From: Zygaena filipendulae
Taxonomy: Eukaryota > Arthropoda > Insecta > Lepidoptera > Zygaenidae
Assembly: GCA_907165275.2 (NCBI GenBank)
Contig: OU015673.1
Location: 6,723,001-6,787,000, forward strand
DNA: 64,000 bases
Direction of reading: 5' to 3'
A program made the translations under genes and the position numbers. Each line of letters opens with the position of its first letter. Positions within the stretch are counted from its first letter, which is position 1. The notes under the pieces were generated by a model. That model saw only the letters and a program-made list of their open reading frames with translations, was not told the DNA's origin and did no database searches. This document shows positions 29,895 to 42,417 of the stretch, piece by piece.

Positions 29895-31044
29895 TCACCA
29901 GGGCCCCCCATAATCAACACGCTCGTGCAGCCACTCAATCCAAACCGAACCAGCAGCCATTTGTGCTGCTGCTGGTGACGGCTTGGGTAGATTCCTGCAA
30001 AAAAGAAAATTTTATTTAAAAAGTTCTAAACATGAACCTATACATTCACAACCAAAATAAAACAAATGTTCTTGTTCTTAAGTAAAAATAGTAAAATAAA
30101 AGATAATAGTCCTTCAGAACAGAGGTACCTAGGTATATCTACATTTGAGTTAGAGTTTAGAGTTTTTTATTGCGACAAGAAATAATATAGTAATGCCCCT
30201 AACTTTATAATATTGATTTGCTTTAGAATGGGCATTATATGTATATATAAGCACTAGCTGACCACCAGTAATTTGATGCTCTTCCAAAGCATATTACTAG
30301 TTAGGTACTTTGTTTTTGTGTACAAAAAATACACAAATGTTTTTATGCTCTTCCAAAGCATATTACTAGTGACTTTGTTTTTGTGTACAAGCAATACACA
30401 GTTGTGTGAACAATTTTCAGAAAAAGAGTGCTGGTCTTTTGGAATAAAATAATATGATAAGTTGAGGTAGATTATGTTTGCAGTTGAACAAGTATGTACT
30501 CACAGCATGTCCATGTATTCGTCCTCTTTCGGAACGAATGCCATCAGCGGCTCCAAGCCCTCCTCCAATCGCCGAATGCTCTCTGGCACATCGGCGATTG
30601 GAAGAAGGATCCGCCTAATCTGTCGAAGTAAAAAGCAAAACAATGAAATCATGTTTCTTTTGTATAGCTATATTGCATACCTAGAAGTAGTGTTTCGAGT
30701 GACCATAAAAGGGTGGTGTGTATATTATTATTCTCATATTAACACTATTGAATATTTAACAATAATGGCAATAAAAAATCAATCACGGTAGGTATTTAAA
30801 TACATACTTCTGCCACGGTTTCGGCCATGAGCCGCAGTGATCTCGCCGCGTCGTCGTCGAGCCTTGGCCGCTCCAATCTTTCATAGATCGGTCTGAAATG
30901 AACAATACATCAAAATATTTAGTATCTAGTTACAAATGAACTAGGTATTTATTTAGATGTTATGATGTATACTTACTCATTGGTAGTTTCTCCCGCCTGA
31001 GCACCAGTCTCACAACAACAAAATCGTCGACAGTTATTCCCCAT
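29895..31044 (-). CDS. Small acidic protein with Cys-rich N-terminus, 4 exons, family unknown
   Basis: Exons on the minus strand: 31044-30977, 30892-30808, 30619-30504 and 29994-29895 (TGA). Each intron starts GT and ends AG (donors GTAAGT, GTATGT, GTGAGT; acceptors TTTCAG, CGACAG, TTGCAG). The phases fit at every join, giving 369 nt and 122 aa. The protein begins MGNNCRRFCCCETGAQ, continues EPIYERLERPRLDDDAARSL, IRRILLPIADVPESIRRLEE and FVPKEDEYMDML, and ends WIEWLHERVDYGGPW. No segment is hydrophobic enough for a membrane helix. The middle is charged and probably helical. The clustered cysteines (5, 9, 10, 11) could be palmitoylated. Gly2 hints at myristoylation, but Arg6 breaks the usual motif. 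AATAAA on the minus strand at 29862-29857 lies about 35 nt after the stop. No exon is long enough to stand out as an ORF. Function is not known to me. Confidence 0.72.
30279..30401. repeat. Tandem duplication in intron 3 of the small Cys-rich gene
   Basis: ATGCTCTTCCAAAGCATATT...TTTGTTTTTGTGTACAA appears twice about 65 bp apart with few changes. Confidence 0.8.
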
Positions 31045-31179
31045 TAGCACAAACAGATAATAATATAATGCACAAATTAACTAGACTTATGTAAATAATT
31101 AGTAATGTAGTAAAATTATCCAGAGCAGTTAGCTGTTAGGTAGGTAGGTAGGTATCTACATACGTTTAAATTCAAAAAA

Positions 31180-31690
31180 TATGGTTATTTTTTATTTTTT
31201 GTTAAATTTACCCCTTTTGGGGGAGGTAATGAAATCTAAGTCAATACAGCCAATTCAGGTGTTCTTTTTTTGAGGTTATTTAGAAAAATGTATTGGAGGG
31301 GTGCTTCACCGGAACTTTTGGAAGAGGTGCATTTCGAAGCTTCACCGGAACTTTTGGAAGCTTCTCGTAAAAGTTGAACGGTGAACCTTAATAGGACGCT
31401 CTGTAGGAATTTGTATAGTAAAATGACAACCTCCCGTCGAACGTCCCATTTTACTTTAATTCCTTGTTTCTGGTCACTTATCATCACTAATGAATCACTG
31501 GCCTTTTCCATCACATGTATACAATACTAGTCGCGATAAACTAATTTGTAAAACAGATAAACAAAACAGACGTTCGTTTCTGCTCAGTTCCTGCCAAAAG
31601 TGTCCTTTTATATTTTGTTTACTTTCGAACAAAAAAAAAAGAGTACCTGACAGCCAATTCAAAAGAAAAAGGTAGGTTATATTACGGCTT
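31180..31690. repeat. Unclassified ~0.45-kb repeat family, copy 1
   Basis: Shares CATACAGCCAATTCA, GCATTTCG.., TTCACCGGAACTTTTGGAAG and GATAAACTAATTTGTAAAAC with 45360-45720 and, in part, 50040-50410. The TTCACCGGAACTTTTGGAAG unit occurs twice here (ending at 31324 and 31360). Confidence 0.6.
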
Positions 31691-31759
31691 ATTGTGAAGT
31701 AACCTTTACATGTCGGTAATCGTTTTTTATAACTGTCATAAAACTCGAAAATATTCAAA

Positions 31760-31912
31760 CGCACATAAGCGCCGTATCGCACCTAGACAAAGTATTGAAC
31801 GCCGCATTAATGCGGCCAGCCGCACTGGGTAGACTTTCTTCAACCGCGCATAAGCGTTCATAGCACCACACGAAATATTTATTGAACGCGCAAGAGCGTT
31901 TGCCGCACAGGG
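31760..31912. repeat. GC-palindrome element, unclassified
   Basis: Contains CGCATTAATGCGG and GCGCATAAGCG-type words and repeated ATTGAACGC / TTGAACGCGC segments, set in AT-rich DNA. Confidence 0.4.
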
Positions 31913-32615
31913 TTAGTGAGCTATTTAAACAGCATATGCAAAAAATTTGCTAATAATTCAGCAGGTAATGCGTTAATATGTGCTTAGGCTATGGAGGTAG
32001 GTAAGAGATACCCTTCATAGCCATTTGAAAATGGAATTATTATAATAATAGAAATATTATATTTTTCAAAAGTACTTCACACGGTGTGATATATTTATAA
32101 TAAAAAAAAGGAAGATTCATGTCGTTCAGTAGATAGTTCTTACATTGTAGTTATGAAAACTGTTGGCATAATAAATCTAAAAGTCTGCCGTATATAAAAT
32201 AGCTACACCACTGGATTTTTGGAATGTAATAAATACAAAATGAACGTGTATTGTGTAACCAACCGTTTCGTGTTTGCTCGAGAGTGGACCCCTAATGCAA
32301 GCCGCGGGGGGCGGCGGGGGCTATCGAGGGCCCCCCGCGGAGACAATTTCATTACACACTCGACGCACAGACCGACTGACAAACCTTTGTTTGGGATAAA
32401 ACTCTTACATAATGTGTACTTACCTACGTTAGATCATATTTTGTGCGTTATATTTGCTTAGTACATAAAGCAAAAAGCTGCAAATTAGGTTAAGCATGAC
32501 AAAGCTTCAAACTGATTGCCTACTTCCCCACTTCATCTGAGTAAAGTATTGTAACTTTAAAGTCACATTTTTTTTTACAAATCCCTATCCCGAAATCCCG
32601 AAATCCCTATCCCTA

Positions 32616-32803
32616 ATGCGAAAATAACTCTGTCTGTTACGCTTTCACACCTTAGCGGCTCAACCTTAGCGGCTCAACCAATCATTATGAAATTTTGTAT
32701 AAAAATTATCAGGGGTACAGAGTAGGACATAGGGTAATTTTTATCCTGGAATTCCCGCGGGAACATCAAAATTACCACAGGTGAAACCACGGGGAACAGC
32801 TGG
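32616..32803 (+). mobile_element. Helitron (Lep1-type)
   Basis: CTAATGCGAAAATAACTCTG, GTTACGCTTTCACACCTTAG, then hairpin remnant CAGGTGAAACCACGG and GAACAGCTGG. A small TTAGCGGCTCAACC duplication is present. Confidence 0.7.
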
Positions 32804-32929
32804 TATGTAAATATTAATTATTTTTGACTTTCAAATTAAAACGCAACAAATATCTACATAGGTAACAGCTGGTAGGTAAATATTAATTATTTTTGACTTT
32901 CAAATTAAAACGCAACAAATATTTAGGTA
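32796..32929. repeat. Tandem duplication (about 67-bp unit) beginning in the Helitron end
   Basis: AACAGCTGGTA(T/G)GTAAATATT followed by AATTATTTTTGACTTTCAAA and a further shared stretch, twice in a row. The duplicated block spans the Helitron terminus and its flank. Confidence 0.85.
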
Positions 32930-33841
32930 GGTGTAGACATTAGACAATCGCGAACCAGCCATTTCTTAATTTCGTAAAACGTATACAGTATTAATACGAA
33001 AGTAAAATATACATTGAATGTGTGTCTAAAAAATCTCTATCTATAGCTAGTCATTAAACTTTATCTTTCTTGTAATAATTACACAAAAATTTTCGTCAGA
33101 ATTTAGAAACTTGTAACTTCGTAGTAGAACCGTAGCTACGTGGCCGGCTACGATATTTCGTAGCAGCTCGTAGCTAATTTTATTTAGTGGAAAATTTTGT
33201 GCACAATTTTAGCAAAATTTCAGCAGATTTTAATAACCGTATTTAGTTGACGAAATTCAGAACCTAAGTGAAGTTTATCAAAATTATGTGCTCTAGATGC
33301 TGATTAGACGAAAAACAAAAATATCATTTACCTAATACTTACTGACTTTATTAAAAATATTGCTAGAACCCTACACCATTACAAAACTTAATGTAGTTAA
33401 GTAGCTTTGTAATGATCAGCATAAATAATATACTTTCTACTTAGTATACCTAACACCTAAAACAAAGGGTTCTGAAGGGAAACCCGAAACTCACGCACGT
33501 GATGCCGCGCGTTTCAACTAGTCGTTTTTTAAATACTAGTCGATCCTTCATTGTTTCACTCGCACTAATTTCTTAGTTCGAATCAAATCAAATATACTTT
33601 CCTCGCGTTTTCACCCGCGGGGCACATTATCATTCTTTATGCCATAAGAAACGTCGTAAATGTATTTTTTTGAGGTAAAACTTCTTTGATTATAATAATA
33701 ATAATAAACTTTAATAATAATAAACTTTAACCCAGGAAATAGGGGGTATATACCGATCCTGATGATCGCCAACAAACAAACATACTTACATTCGTATTTA
33801 TAAAGTATAAGATATGTAGTTAAGTAGGTACGGTAAGTAAA

Positions 33842-34363
33842 ATCTAATATATAAAATTCTTGTGTCACAGTGTTAGTTACCATACTCCTCCGAAACGGCT
33901 TGACCGATTTTTATGAAGTTTTATATGCATATTCAGTAGGTCTGAGAATCGGTTACTATCTATTTTTCATACCCCTAAGTGTAAGTGATAAGGGTTGTCC
34001 ACCCCTAACATTTTATTTTTATTTTTTGGACAAAACGTTTTTTTAATTTTTTTATAATATAGCATTAAAAAATACCCAAAATTTTCACCCTTCTATTACC
34101 AACCCCTATTTTTTAATAGTTCTTTTAGTAATTTTTCACCCCGCTCGATAACTGATCAAATATGATCAACGCACAGCCTAAACCGCTGATCGTAGAGACC
34201 TGAACCTTGGAGTGTGTGTTATTTGTATGAAGTAGGCATCCGATAAGAGTGGAATTTCCGAAATGTTACCCCTAAGGGGGTGAAAAACGGGGGCAAAGTT
34301 TGTATGGAACAATTCCGCGGGAACTCCGAAATTATCGCGGGTGAAACCGCGGGGCACAGCTAG
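33842..34363 (+). mobile_element. Long Helitron-type element
   Basis: About 520 bp: AATCTAATATATAAAATTCT at the left; CGAAACGGCTTGACCGATTT; and GGGTGAAACCGCGGGGCACA then GCTAG|T at the right. The longest of these copies in the window; no Rep/helicase ORF inside, so non-autonomous. Confidence 0.65.
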
Positions 34364-34714
34364 TTGTTTATAAAATTTCTTGTTCAACGCACGGCGCGCG
34401 CGGCGTTAAAACGAGCGAAACGGGTCACTGATTCTTCGCCGCTCTTTATAATATGTACCTACTGCATCCCAGTTGATACACAACAAAAGCGGGATAGCAC
34501 CCAGTAAGTTATAGTGTTTCATATCGGCATCCGTTCCCGGCTAATGGTCCGCCGCGGCCGCCGCCAGATGCTCCGGGATTGGATATCGCCGATCGCCAAT
34601 TTACTCTCCTTTTTATATTGTCAGCGATATGTTATTGTAACTCAAACGGCAGCGTTGGTAAGTGGTTTTAATAGTTTGCTTTTAGGACCGCAACTGAGAG
34701 CTTTTTGTTTTCCA

Positions 34715-34830
34715 CTAGCTGCTCCCCGCGGTTTCACTCGCGTTATATCGGTGTTCCCGAGGAATTCCGGGATAAAAGTACCTTGTGTCTCTCAGGAACA
34801 CTGTAGCTTCCTGTTTATGAAAGAGCTTTA
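34715..34830 (-). mobile_element. Helitron 3' half, reverse
   Basis: CTAGCTGCTCCCCGCGGTTT, ACTCGCGTTATATCGG and CCGGGATAAAAGTACC; 5' end lost. Confidence 0.65.
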
Positions 34831-35054
34831 TCGGTTTACCCACTACAAATAAACACAAACAATCAAATATTTCTTTTATTTAATATTAGCATAGATACCA
34901 TAGGTGAATAAGTTGTTTTACCCCTGGTTTCAGTACTGCCTTTTTTACATTAGATAGGTAACGAGTATAGTATTATATTATCTGTGGTAGCGGTGGAATT
35001 ACCCACCAACTATAAAAAGCTTGGAGTTAACACGTAAATTATTTAATTTAAAAC

Positions 35055-35265
35055 TGTAGCTGTTCGTTGCGGTTTCATCCACGTTAATTTCAGAGATCCC
35101 GCGAGAATTCCGGGATAAAAAGTACCCTATGTGGTTTTCTGATGTATAAGTTATATTACTGTAAAGTTTCATTAAAATCCATTCAGTTCACGTGAAAAAG
35201 TAACAAACGTCCATACATCCGTACATGCAAACTTTCGCGTTTATGATGTTGGTATTGAGTAGATA
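35055..35265 (-). mobile_element. Helitron, reverse
   Basis: TGTAGCTGTTCGTTGCGG, GGGATAAAAAGTACCCTATG, CAAACTTTCGCGTTTATGAT; hairpin partly decayed. Confidence 0.6.
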
Positions 35266-35752
35266 AGAATTTTTCATTACTCATGCTCGGAAAGTAGGTC
35301 TGAAGTTGCCTGAGAAGCGGGTTGAAAGTAGCCCTTTTCAGCCCTAGGGAGAATCGCTTTCAACTGACAACTGTCAAATTATTAAAAAAAAACTAGGTCT
35401 ATTTTCACATTTCTATTGAACCATGTTTCAACTTTCTATACAGCCAGCGCGATGTAAAATTGAAATAACGTAAAGTTTAAGTAGGTATTAATTAAAATAA
35501 AATTCACTCACTTTTTCTTAAGCTAATTCCTATTTATATTTTTTTATTTTCTTTAATTAATACTTAATAATTAAAGAAAATATTTTTTTTAGGTCGCCAC
35601 AATGTAAATAAAAAATACTGGCTGAATAGCTAGCCGGCCAAAGAAAAAGAAATAGGTGGGAAAGTGTCAAGCGACTATCCGATCTTCACTCATTTTTTCT
35701 TTAGCTAATTCCTATTTTTATTTTGACTTTCCTTGCATTCGTAATGAAAAGC

Positions 35753-35876
35753 ACAGTGTTACCCTCGGGAGAAAGTAACTTATTTAGTGCCTCGAACTAT
35801 TGGCGCACTCGCTACGCTCGGGCGCCAAACCCCGTCTCGGCACTAAATGAGTTACTTTCACCCCTTGGATAACAAT
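35753..35876. mobile_element. Fold-back element with long imperfect inverted repeat
   Basis: GTTACCC..GGGAGAAAGTAACT and TTAGTGCC...TTGGCGC on the left mirror GGCGCCAA...GGCACTAAAT and GAGTTACTTTCACCCC on the right, around a CTCGCTACGCTCG centre. Confidence 0.6.
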
Positions 35877-36173
35877 GTACTATTGATCATTTGGGCTGAA
35901 AATACAAAATTATGACTCAGACGAAGTCATTGCCAGAAGTTCCTTGTAATATTACGACTGTAGACAACAAATTAATATCTGTCATAAGTGTGTTAACCCG
36001 GTTTTGGGCATTGCCATAACTTTAACCCTCCACTAAAGATTTGGAGCGTGCAGTTTTATCGCCTAGGCTTTGTTCGCAGCAGCCATCTAGACCGGCACTA
36101 ATCGGCTCACAATTACACTGTTGTTATTTTAAACTAGTCCGTTTATTTCCACTGATTATTCTCAGGCATGTGT

Positions 36174-36477
36174 CCGGGGTATGAATCAAAATTCTATATT
36201 TTAGCCCGTCAGTTAACAAAAAAATAACAGACACTTATCCACACATCTAGAGACAGATTTTGCTTTTTCATATTTATGAAAAACTACTTAGATAAAGCGC
36301 ATTAAAGTTTAGGAGTGGGACTCGTAACCACGTGTAAAATGACCACGACATGACGTCACGCAATATTTCTACTCATGTATCTGCCGTTATTTTCTGATTA
36401 CGTAAAAAAGAAAAAATACGTGCCCAATATTTTTTTTATTATATAATATCATGACGAACTTAAAATTAAAATTTAGT
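36174..36477 (-). mobile_element. CRE-bearing MITE, copy 8
   Basis: GGGGTATGAATCAAAATTCT, GCGCATTAAAGTTTAGGAG, ACATGACGTCACGC, AAATACGTGCCCAATATT; more diverged than the others. Confidence 0.65.
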
Positions 36478-37192
36478 ATACTATAGACTATAATACAAGT
36501 CGTAAGCGTATATATTCGAAGATGTATATTGTACATAGAAGATATTTACCGAGCGTCCTATATTATTCAATGAATATCTACAATCTACAATCTCCTCATT
36601 GTTTACTCTACATTTGTACAAGTACCGCGTCTTGTAGAACTTGCAGGAAAATATTTTCTTTAAAACCTTTATTTTTTCGCGTGGGAAGTCGTGGGTCGAT
36701 GCTAGATGTTATCCAGATCTTTTTATAATATTATTTATATAAACATTATTGCGGGACTTCAAAAAATAAATGAAATGACGTCCAATTCGTCTTGTTTATA
36801 TTCGGTAAAAATGATAATAATCTCTATAATTTTTTTGCTACAAGTCATTCCTTTATCAGTGTTTAAAAAAAATTCTTTTCCACATGGATTTAAATTATGT
36901 ACTAATCTGCATTAAATAATTATTTACCTAATCAGTTCGTCTAATATCTTTCCGCGCGAATAATCAAATTGAGTTTAGACTTGCGTACCTACTCGTGACT
37001 TTGGATCGGGAAACGTAGTTACATTGCAAATTATGTTAATCTCATCAAACAGAAAATGAGATTCGATGCTATTATCTACTTCTTAGTAAACAATTTTATT
37101 TTTTTATAAAGTAAGTAGGTACCGTTATCAGTGTCGTTATGAATTTATTTAGTTTTCTGATGGTCTGACATCAACTCTATTTGTTATGAATA

Positions 37193-37447
37193 GGGATGTT
37201 GATGACTTTTGAAAATCAAAATTATAATTAGCCCGTTAGTTAGAAAATTAAAAATCATTAGACACTTATTTTTTTGTTTTTGAAATAAATGAAAATAAAC
37301 AGAGATAAAGCGCATTAAAGTTTAAGGTGGGGGCTCATGACGTCACTAACCGCTACAAGCCGCCATACTGTTGTCTGTCTATTGTTTTTTTATTTTCTAA
37401 CTGACGGACTAATTAGAATTTTGATTTTCAAAAGTAGTCCACATCCC
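37193..37447. mobile_element. Rearranged CRE-bearing MITE with two right ends (copy 9)
   Basis: Left end GGGATGTTGATGACTTTTGA and right end CAAAAGTAGTCCACATCCCC are both the family's right terminus, in opposite orientations, around one GACGTCACTAACC core. The true left end is absent. Confidence 0.7.
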
Positions 37448-39542
37448 CATTGATCGGAGTGCAATAAAACTTTGGCGGGTTGTTCTGCCAGCGTCCGCAA
37501 AGGTCCTGTATTAATTAAGAATTTCTGCGGGAATTCCGAAACCGCGGGCACCAGCTAGTTTACTATAAAACTTCACTTAAAAGTCGAGTAACTGAAGGCG
37601 TTAGGATGTTTTTTTTTCTTTTTCTTCAGTTCGTAGGTATATTTGGATAGGTACCTACCCTTTACGTTTATATGTATCTATACATATAAATAAAATTGAA
37701 GTGTTTGTTTGTAATTCCAAATTTACAGCTTTTCACTAAATGCATTTAGGTACGATACATAAAAAAATTAATTTTTAATTTTTTTCTGTCTGTTTATTCC
37801 GGCTAATCTCTGAAACAGCTGGACCGATTTTAAGCGGAATTTCACTGGCAGATAGCCGATGTTGTGAGGAGTAACTAAGGCTACTTTACTACGCTACGGC
37901 TACGGTTCCGAAACTCACCGCAGGGCACAGCACCACTTGTATAGGTAGCTGAAGTCAATATTAGGTGTCTCTTGCATATAAATGGAATTCAGACTTCCCT
38001 ATGAAATGCAGAAATTCAGGCGGGTGTTGGCGTAAACATAATGTTACATAACATAACATATGGTGACGTTACTTTATAATTTATCATTATCTAAATTTAT
38101 TTGATCCGTTTAATTTAGATCAGATAATAAATAAATTAGTACCTATAGATAATTCTGTTAAACATTTGAGCAAAAAAACAATAATAAAATATGTATGTAC
38201 TACCTAGTTATAAAGTTAAAATTTTATTTCACTTGATATGGAGGAGGTGAATTATATAAATCAAAACAAGACAAAGTTATCCAAGGTCGATTGAACTGTC
38301 AATCTTGACATATTTACCACATCTTTCACGAAAACCTTCGGGACTTACCTGTCTTTATTTTGTAAGCTGAGCGAAGTTTGTGACACTTGACACGGACTTA
38401 GGTTCTAAGATACGATTGCAAAAATGGCTGCCCACGTTACTGATTTTTACAGACATTCCCGGAATTGTATACCTAACTTTCAAACTAAATAGTACGTAAT
38501 CCACGGCAGATAAAGGTGCAAAAAAATTACGGCATAATATGTATGTAAGTGGTTATTACGCATGCACCTTTATTATACTGAGTTTAAACCCAAAAATGCA
38601 TGGCAGGCTTTTATTGGGTTCAATCGCAAGCCTCGAGTAATTGCCCGTCAACCTTCATAGATGACGCAAAGCAAGTGTGCAAGGTAACCAATGGAAGTCC
38701 ATAAAAGTACCCTATCTATGTGCTCTTCTGTACCTACTCTTGAAAACGTGTAGGTATGCAAAACATCGATCGGTCATGAAGCGTAACAAACAAACAAATA
38801 AACTCACTATCCCATTTACTCGGGGCCAATAAATCTGATTCGAAAATGATAAAACGCGAGTAAAAAAAGCTATGTAATAATGTACTCATAGATGATATCA
38901 TGATACTATTGATACCACTCAATAAAAAGCTGGTTTTTATGTAACGTAAGCGCTTCGTACGTAAAAAAGAAATCGTATCTCGATCATTTGTATCTCTCAC
39001 AGTGACAATCTGATACATACATACATACATACATACTGTAAGCAAAAACTATTCCGATACTTACCTATAGGTACAACAACAGCACCACTTCAAATCAAAT
39101 TTACAAACTTCTCTACACAAATATAGCTTTTGTTCTCTTCGTATTAAAGAATAATTTGGCGTGCGTGTTTTGATTAATAGTGAAATCTTCGCTTGGTATT
39201 CAGTGAAAACATTTATTATACGGTACCCGCGATGCCTGCGTTGAATTGCCTTTTGGGAAGTAACAAAAACCAACGTATTGGCTCTAGACGTGAAATATGT
39301 CTGTAGCAGAATGGATATAAACTAACCTAATTTTACGCCGAATATTTCTGCACGTAGAATATTATTTGGCAAACACATTGCACCTACTATTTTCTTGTAC
39401 AATATGTGCTTACTCAAAAAGCTTGTACGAGAAATGTACCTAATCAAAGCATACGTAAAAGTTTAGTAGTAAGTATGCGAAAATTTACGGATTAAGATGT
39501 GTGAGTACACACCAAGACTGCATAGAATGAGATGAAATCACT

Positions 39543-39746
39543 ACATAATATAAAACAAAGACGCTTCTGGCTGTCTGTCTGTCCCTATCTATATGCTTAG
39601 ACCTTTAAAACTACGCAACGGATTTGATGCGGTTTTTTTAATAGATAGTGTGATTCAAGAGGGAGGTTTATACGTATAGTTTATCCTGGAAATCCCGTGG
39701 AAACTCCGAAATGACCGCGGGTAAAACCGCAGGGGGACATGCTAGT
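39543..39746 (+). mobile_element. Helitron, variant subfamily
   Basis: GACGCTTCTGGCTGTCTGTC, AACTACGCAACGGATTTGAT, ACCGCGGGTAAAACCGCAGG, then CATGCTAG|T. Confidence 0.65.
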
Positions 39747-40194
39747 AATTAAGTAGCGTTGCGTGATAATATGAAAAGCATTATTATTATTATTTGAATG
39801 AGAAAAAACCAAGGCAATTATGTACTACAATTTGTCATTGATATTCGTACGTAAATAGTTACCTTAAAAGAAAATTATTTTATTCTTTCTACGAAACCGA
39901 TTACGAACTGATTTCCTAGGCAGCTGAAGGGATAAAATAATAATAAGTTGTATTATTATACAATGTGTAAATTCGTTAGAGAGGGAAAAGGAGATATCTC
40001 GTGAGGGTGTGGGGTCTTCACTCTGACAATCGGGTCTGGAGTTAGTGCGTGCGATTAATTCACTTGTATATAGAGGAACAGATAATATTCTATACTAGCA
40101 GCCAGCAGGCAATATAGTCTAGCACCTCTGCTACGAAATATGCTACCAACTGCGTAGCGCGTTGGACCGGATGGAAATCTATATTATTTAGATA

Positions 40195-40484
40195 ATGGGG
40201 ATGTTGACTACTTTTGAAACTCAAAATTCTAATTAGTCCGTCAGTTAGAAAATAAAAAAAAACAATACACACGTATTAAAGTTTAGGGTGAGGGGGTCGT
40301 GACGTCACTAACCGCTAAAACCGCCATACAAACTGTCAAAATAGTGACGTCACGCGAAATTTCAACTCAATATATCGCCGTTATTTTTTGATTAGGTACG
40401 TAATAAAGAAAAAAATACGTGTCCAATATTTTTTAATAATCTACAAGACGGACTAAAAAAAAATTAGTCAACATGCCCATTATT
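40195..40484 (-). mobile_element. CRE-bearing MITE, copy 10
   Basis: GGGGATGTTGACTACTTTTG to TTAGTCAACATGCCC, flanked by AT on each side. Contains GTGACGTCACTAAC and GTGACGTCACGCG. It lacks about 50 bp of the GCTTTATCTCTG region. Confidence 0.8.
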
Positions 40485-41138
40485 AGAGGTAGGTATATAA
40501 AACGTAGCGCATCCGCTACGAAATATGCTACGAAGTACGAACTGCGTAGCGCATAAGTTCGGGTGGAAATCTTTTCGTACTTAATTTTAAAAGTTTACAA
40601 ATCGGTGAAGCCTTTGATCGTGAGTCAAGAGGGTAACTGGGGGTAAATATTCTTGACTCATGACTCTAGGGGGAATTTTGTCCCTCTACCCCCCCAGTAC
40701 TTAAGATGTCAAAAATGATTTACAACAAACCATGTCTGTATCTGGTTGTAATCGAACGTAGGACATTCGGTGTACAAGTCAAAGGTGGGGTCTGTGTCGA
40801 TGTCAGCGTAAATGGAGCGGTATTAATTACGCGTAATAGTCTTCGTGGGTTGACCTAGTTGTCACGGACACGTTTCTCCATTCATACAAAGTTTCGTCCA
40901 AACGAGATATCCTCACTTCCTCACTATAATAATATCAATTCGAAAATGTGTTTGTTTGTATATAGCATTGTTTTACTACACTATCTATGGCTTTACTCGT
41001 GCTTCGGCTTAACTGGCAAAAAACCCCGCAACTATTTATCTCTGTACAAAAATACAAACACGCAATAAAAAACAAAAGATTGAGGAAAAAACAAACAAAT
41101 GAATGTTGTATGTTCAAAAATTTTTCTTTTCATCCTCA

Positions 41139-41322
41139 ACTAGCTATACCGCGCGGATTCACCGGCGATAATTTCAAAGTTTCCGCGGGAATTCTGGATT
41201 ACAATATAGCCTATGTTACTCGGGGATAATGTAGCTTTTTAATAGTAAAATATTTTTGAAATCGGTTCAGTAGTTTTTGAGTTAAATATTAACAAACAAC
41301 TCTATACTATTAGTATAGTTTA
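41139..41322 (-). mobile_element. Helitron, reverse
   Basis: CTAGCTATACCGCGCGGATT, GGAATTCTGGATTACAATAT, ATCGGTTCAGTAGTTTTTGA. Same 'TTACAATATAGCCTATGTTACT' type as 44050-44250. Confidence 0.65.
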
Positions 41323-42119
41323 AGGCTAACTTGAAAATCAGTTTCAAAATAGAATAAGGTTAGTATGGGAGTGCAGGCTATTTGATGAATAAGCAACTTG
41401 GTTTGAAAAATAGAGGTACGATGATTGAACAATCAGCACTGAAAAAGAGAGAGGAAGCTGTCTCAAAACATTTATTCGGAGATAGTGACTTGATTAAATA
41501 GGTACAAAACTTACATAACTACATTGAAAAAAAAAATTAAAGAAAACAATTTGAGATGGAAAGATCGCTGGAATATTTGGGTTTGTTTGTCCCCGAGGTC
41601 GAAAGTCAGCGAGGCGAGGTCTGAAAGGGAAATGGATGATCGAAAATCATGGAAGTTACCTAGACAAAGAAGTACAATAGCCTAGCAGGGTTGAGGATCT
41701 ACTCAAGAGTTGTAGTGGTACTCTCCTATTGCGGCACAAATAAGTGAAACTTTAATATTCAGTTTTCTTTATTATTTCACTGTTGTTGCTACGCTACACG
41801 CTTTGTTTAACCTACTGAACCATCTTGTATTTTTCCTCCGTAAATTTCTACTAAACAAGTCTGAGGCTCGTCTCAAATTGGGCATCCGGAGTGTTCCGGA
41901 GCGTCCGGAGTCCGAAGCACTTCTCTTTATGTTGTCTCCCGCATTCCGGCCTCGATGTTAATCTCAAAAGTTCTGTTTATTTTTAGGATCGCCCGCTAAT
42001 TGAGGTTGACTTGGGACCGACGTTAGAAGCGTTGTGAGACAATGTTGCGATGCTCCTAATTGGAAAATTATATCTCCATGACAGATACGTACACGCTAGC
42101 CATAGACTATATTCTAGAC

Positions 42120-42385
42120 CTTACACTTTCTGAAATAAACTGGACATAGATAAACAAAAAACAATAGTGTGTTAGTACACTGGAGAAATTTTAAGTAAAA
42201 AGTTTTAAAATTATAGCGCCATTTTGTGTCAAAAAATTTTATGTTTAATACATATTGTTGGTATTTAAACAATGTAATAAAGGTAAACACATAATTAAAA
42301 AACGTTCTATGACTCTCTCAGTAAAGCGTTCTGTATCAATAACTCAATTTTGTGGGTTAACATGTTATTGCTTATCGGCGTCCAA
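42120..42385 (+). repeat. Unclassified dispersed repeat, copy 2
   Basis: Second copy of 18375-18615, colinear over its length and best conserved at GTAAAGCGTTCTGTATCAAT and GTGGGTTAACATGTTATTGC. Confidence 0.6.
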
Positions 42386-42417
42386 CTATGCACGTATATC
42401 TCTGAAATAACTAATTT

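Noticed and set aside
34514..34852. 112-codon open frame
   Set aside because: Its second half is Helitron sequence (CTAG end and CCGCGG hairpin at 34715-34760), and the first half has no recognisable motif or splice sites.
36522..36915. Two short hydrophobic plus-strand frames
   Set aside because: AT-rich DNA readily yields Ile/Leu/Phe-rich frames; no homology recognised.
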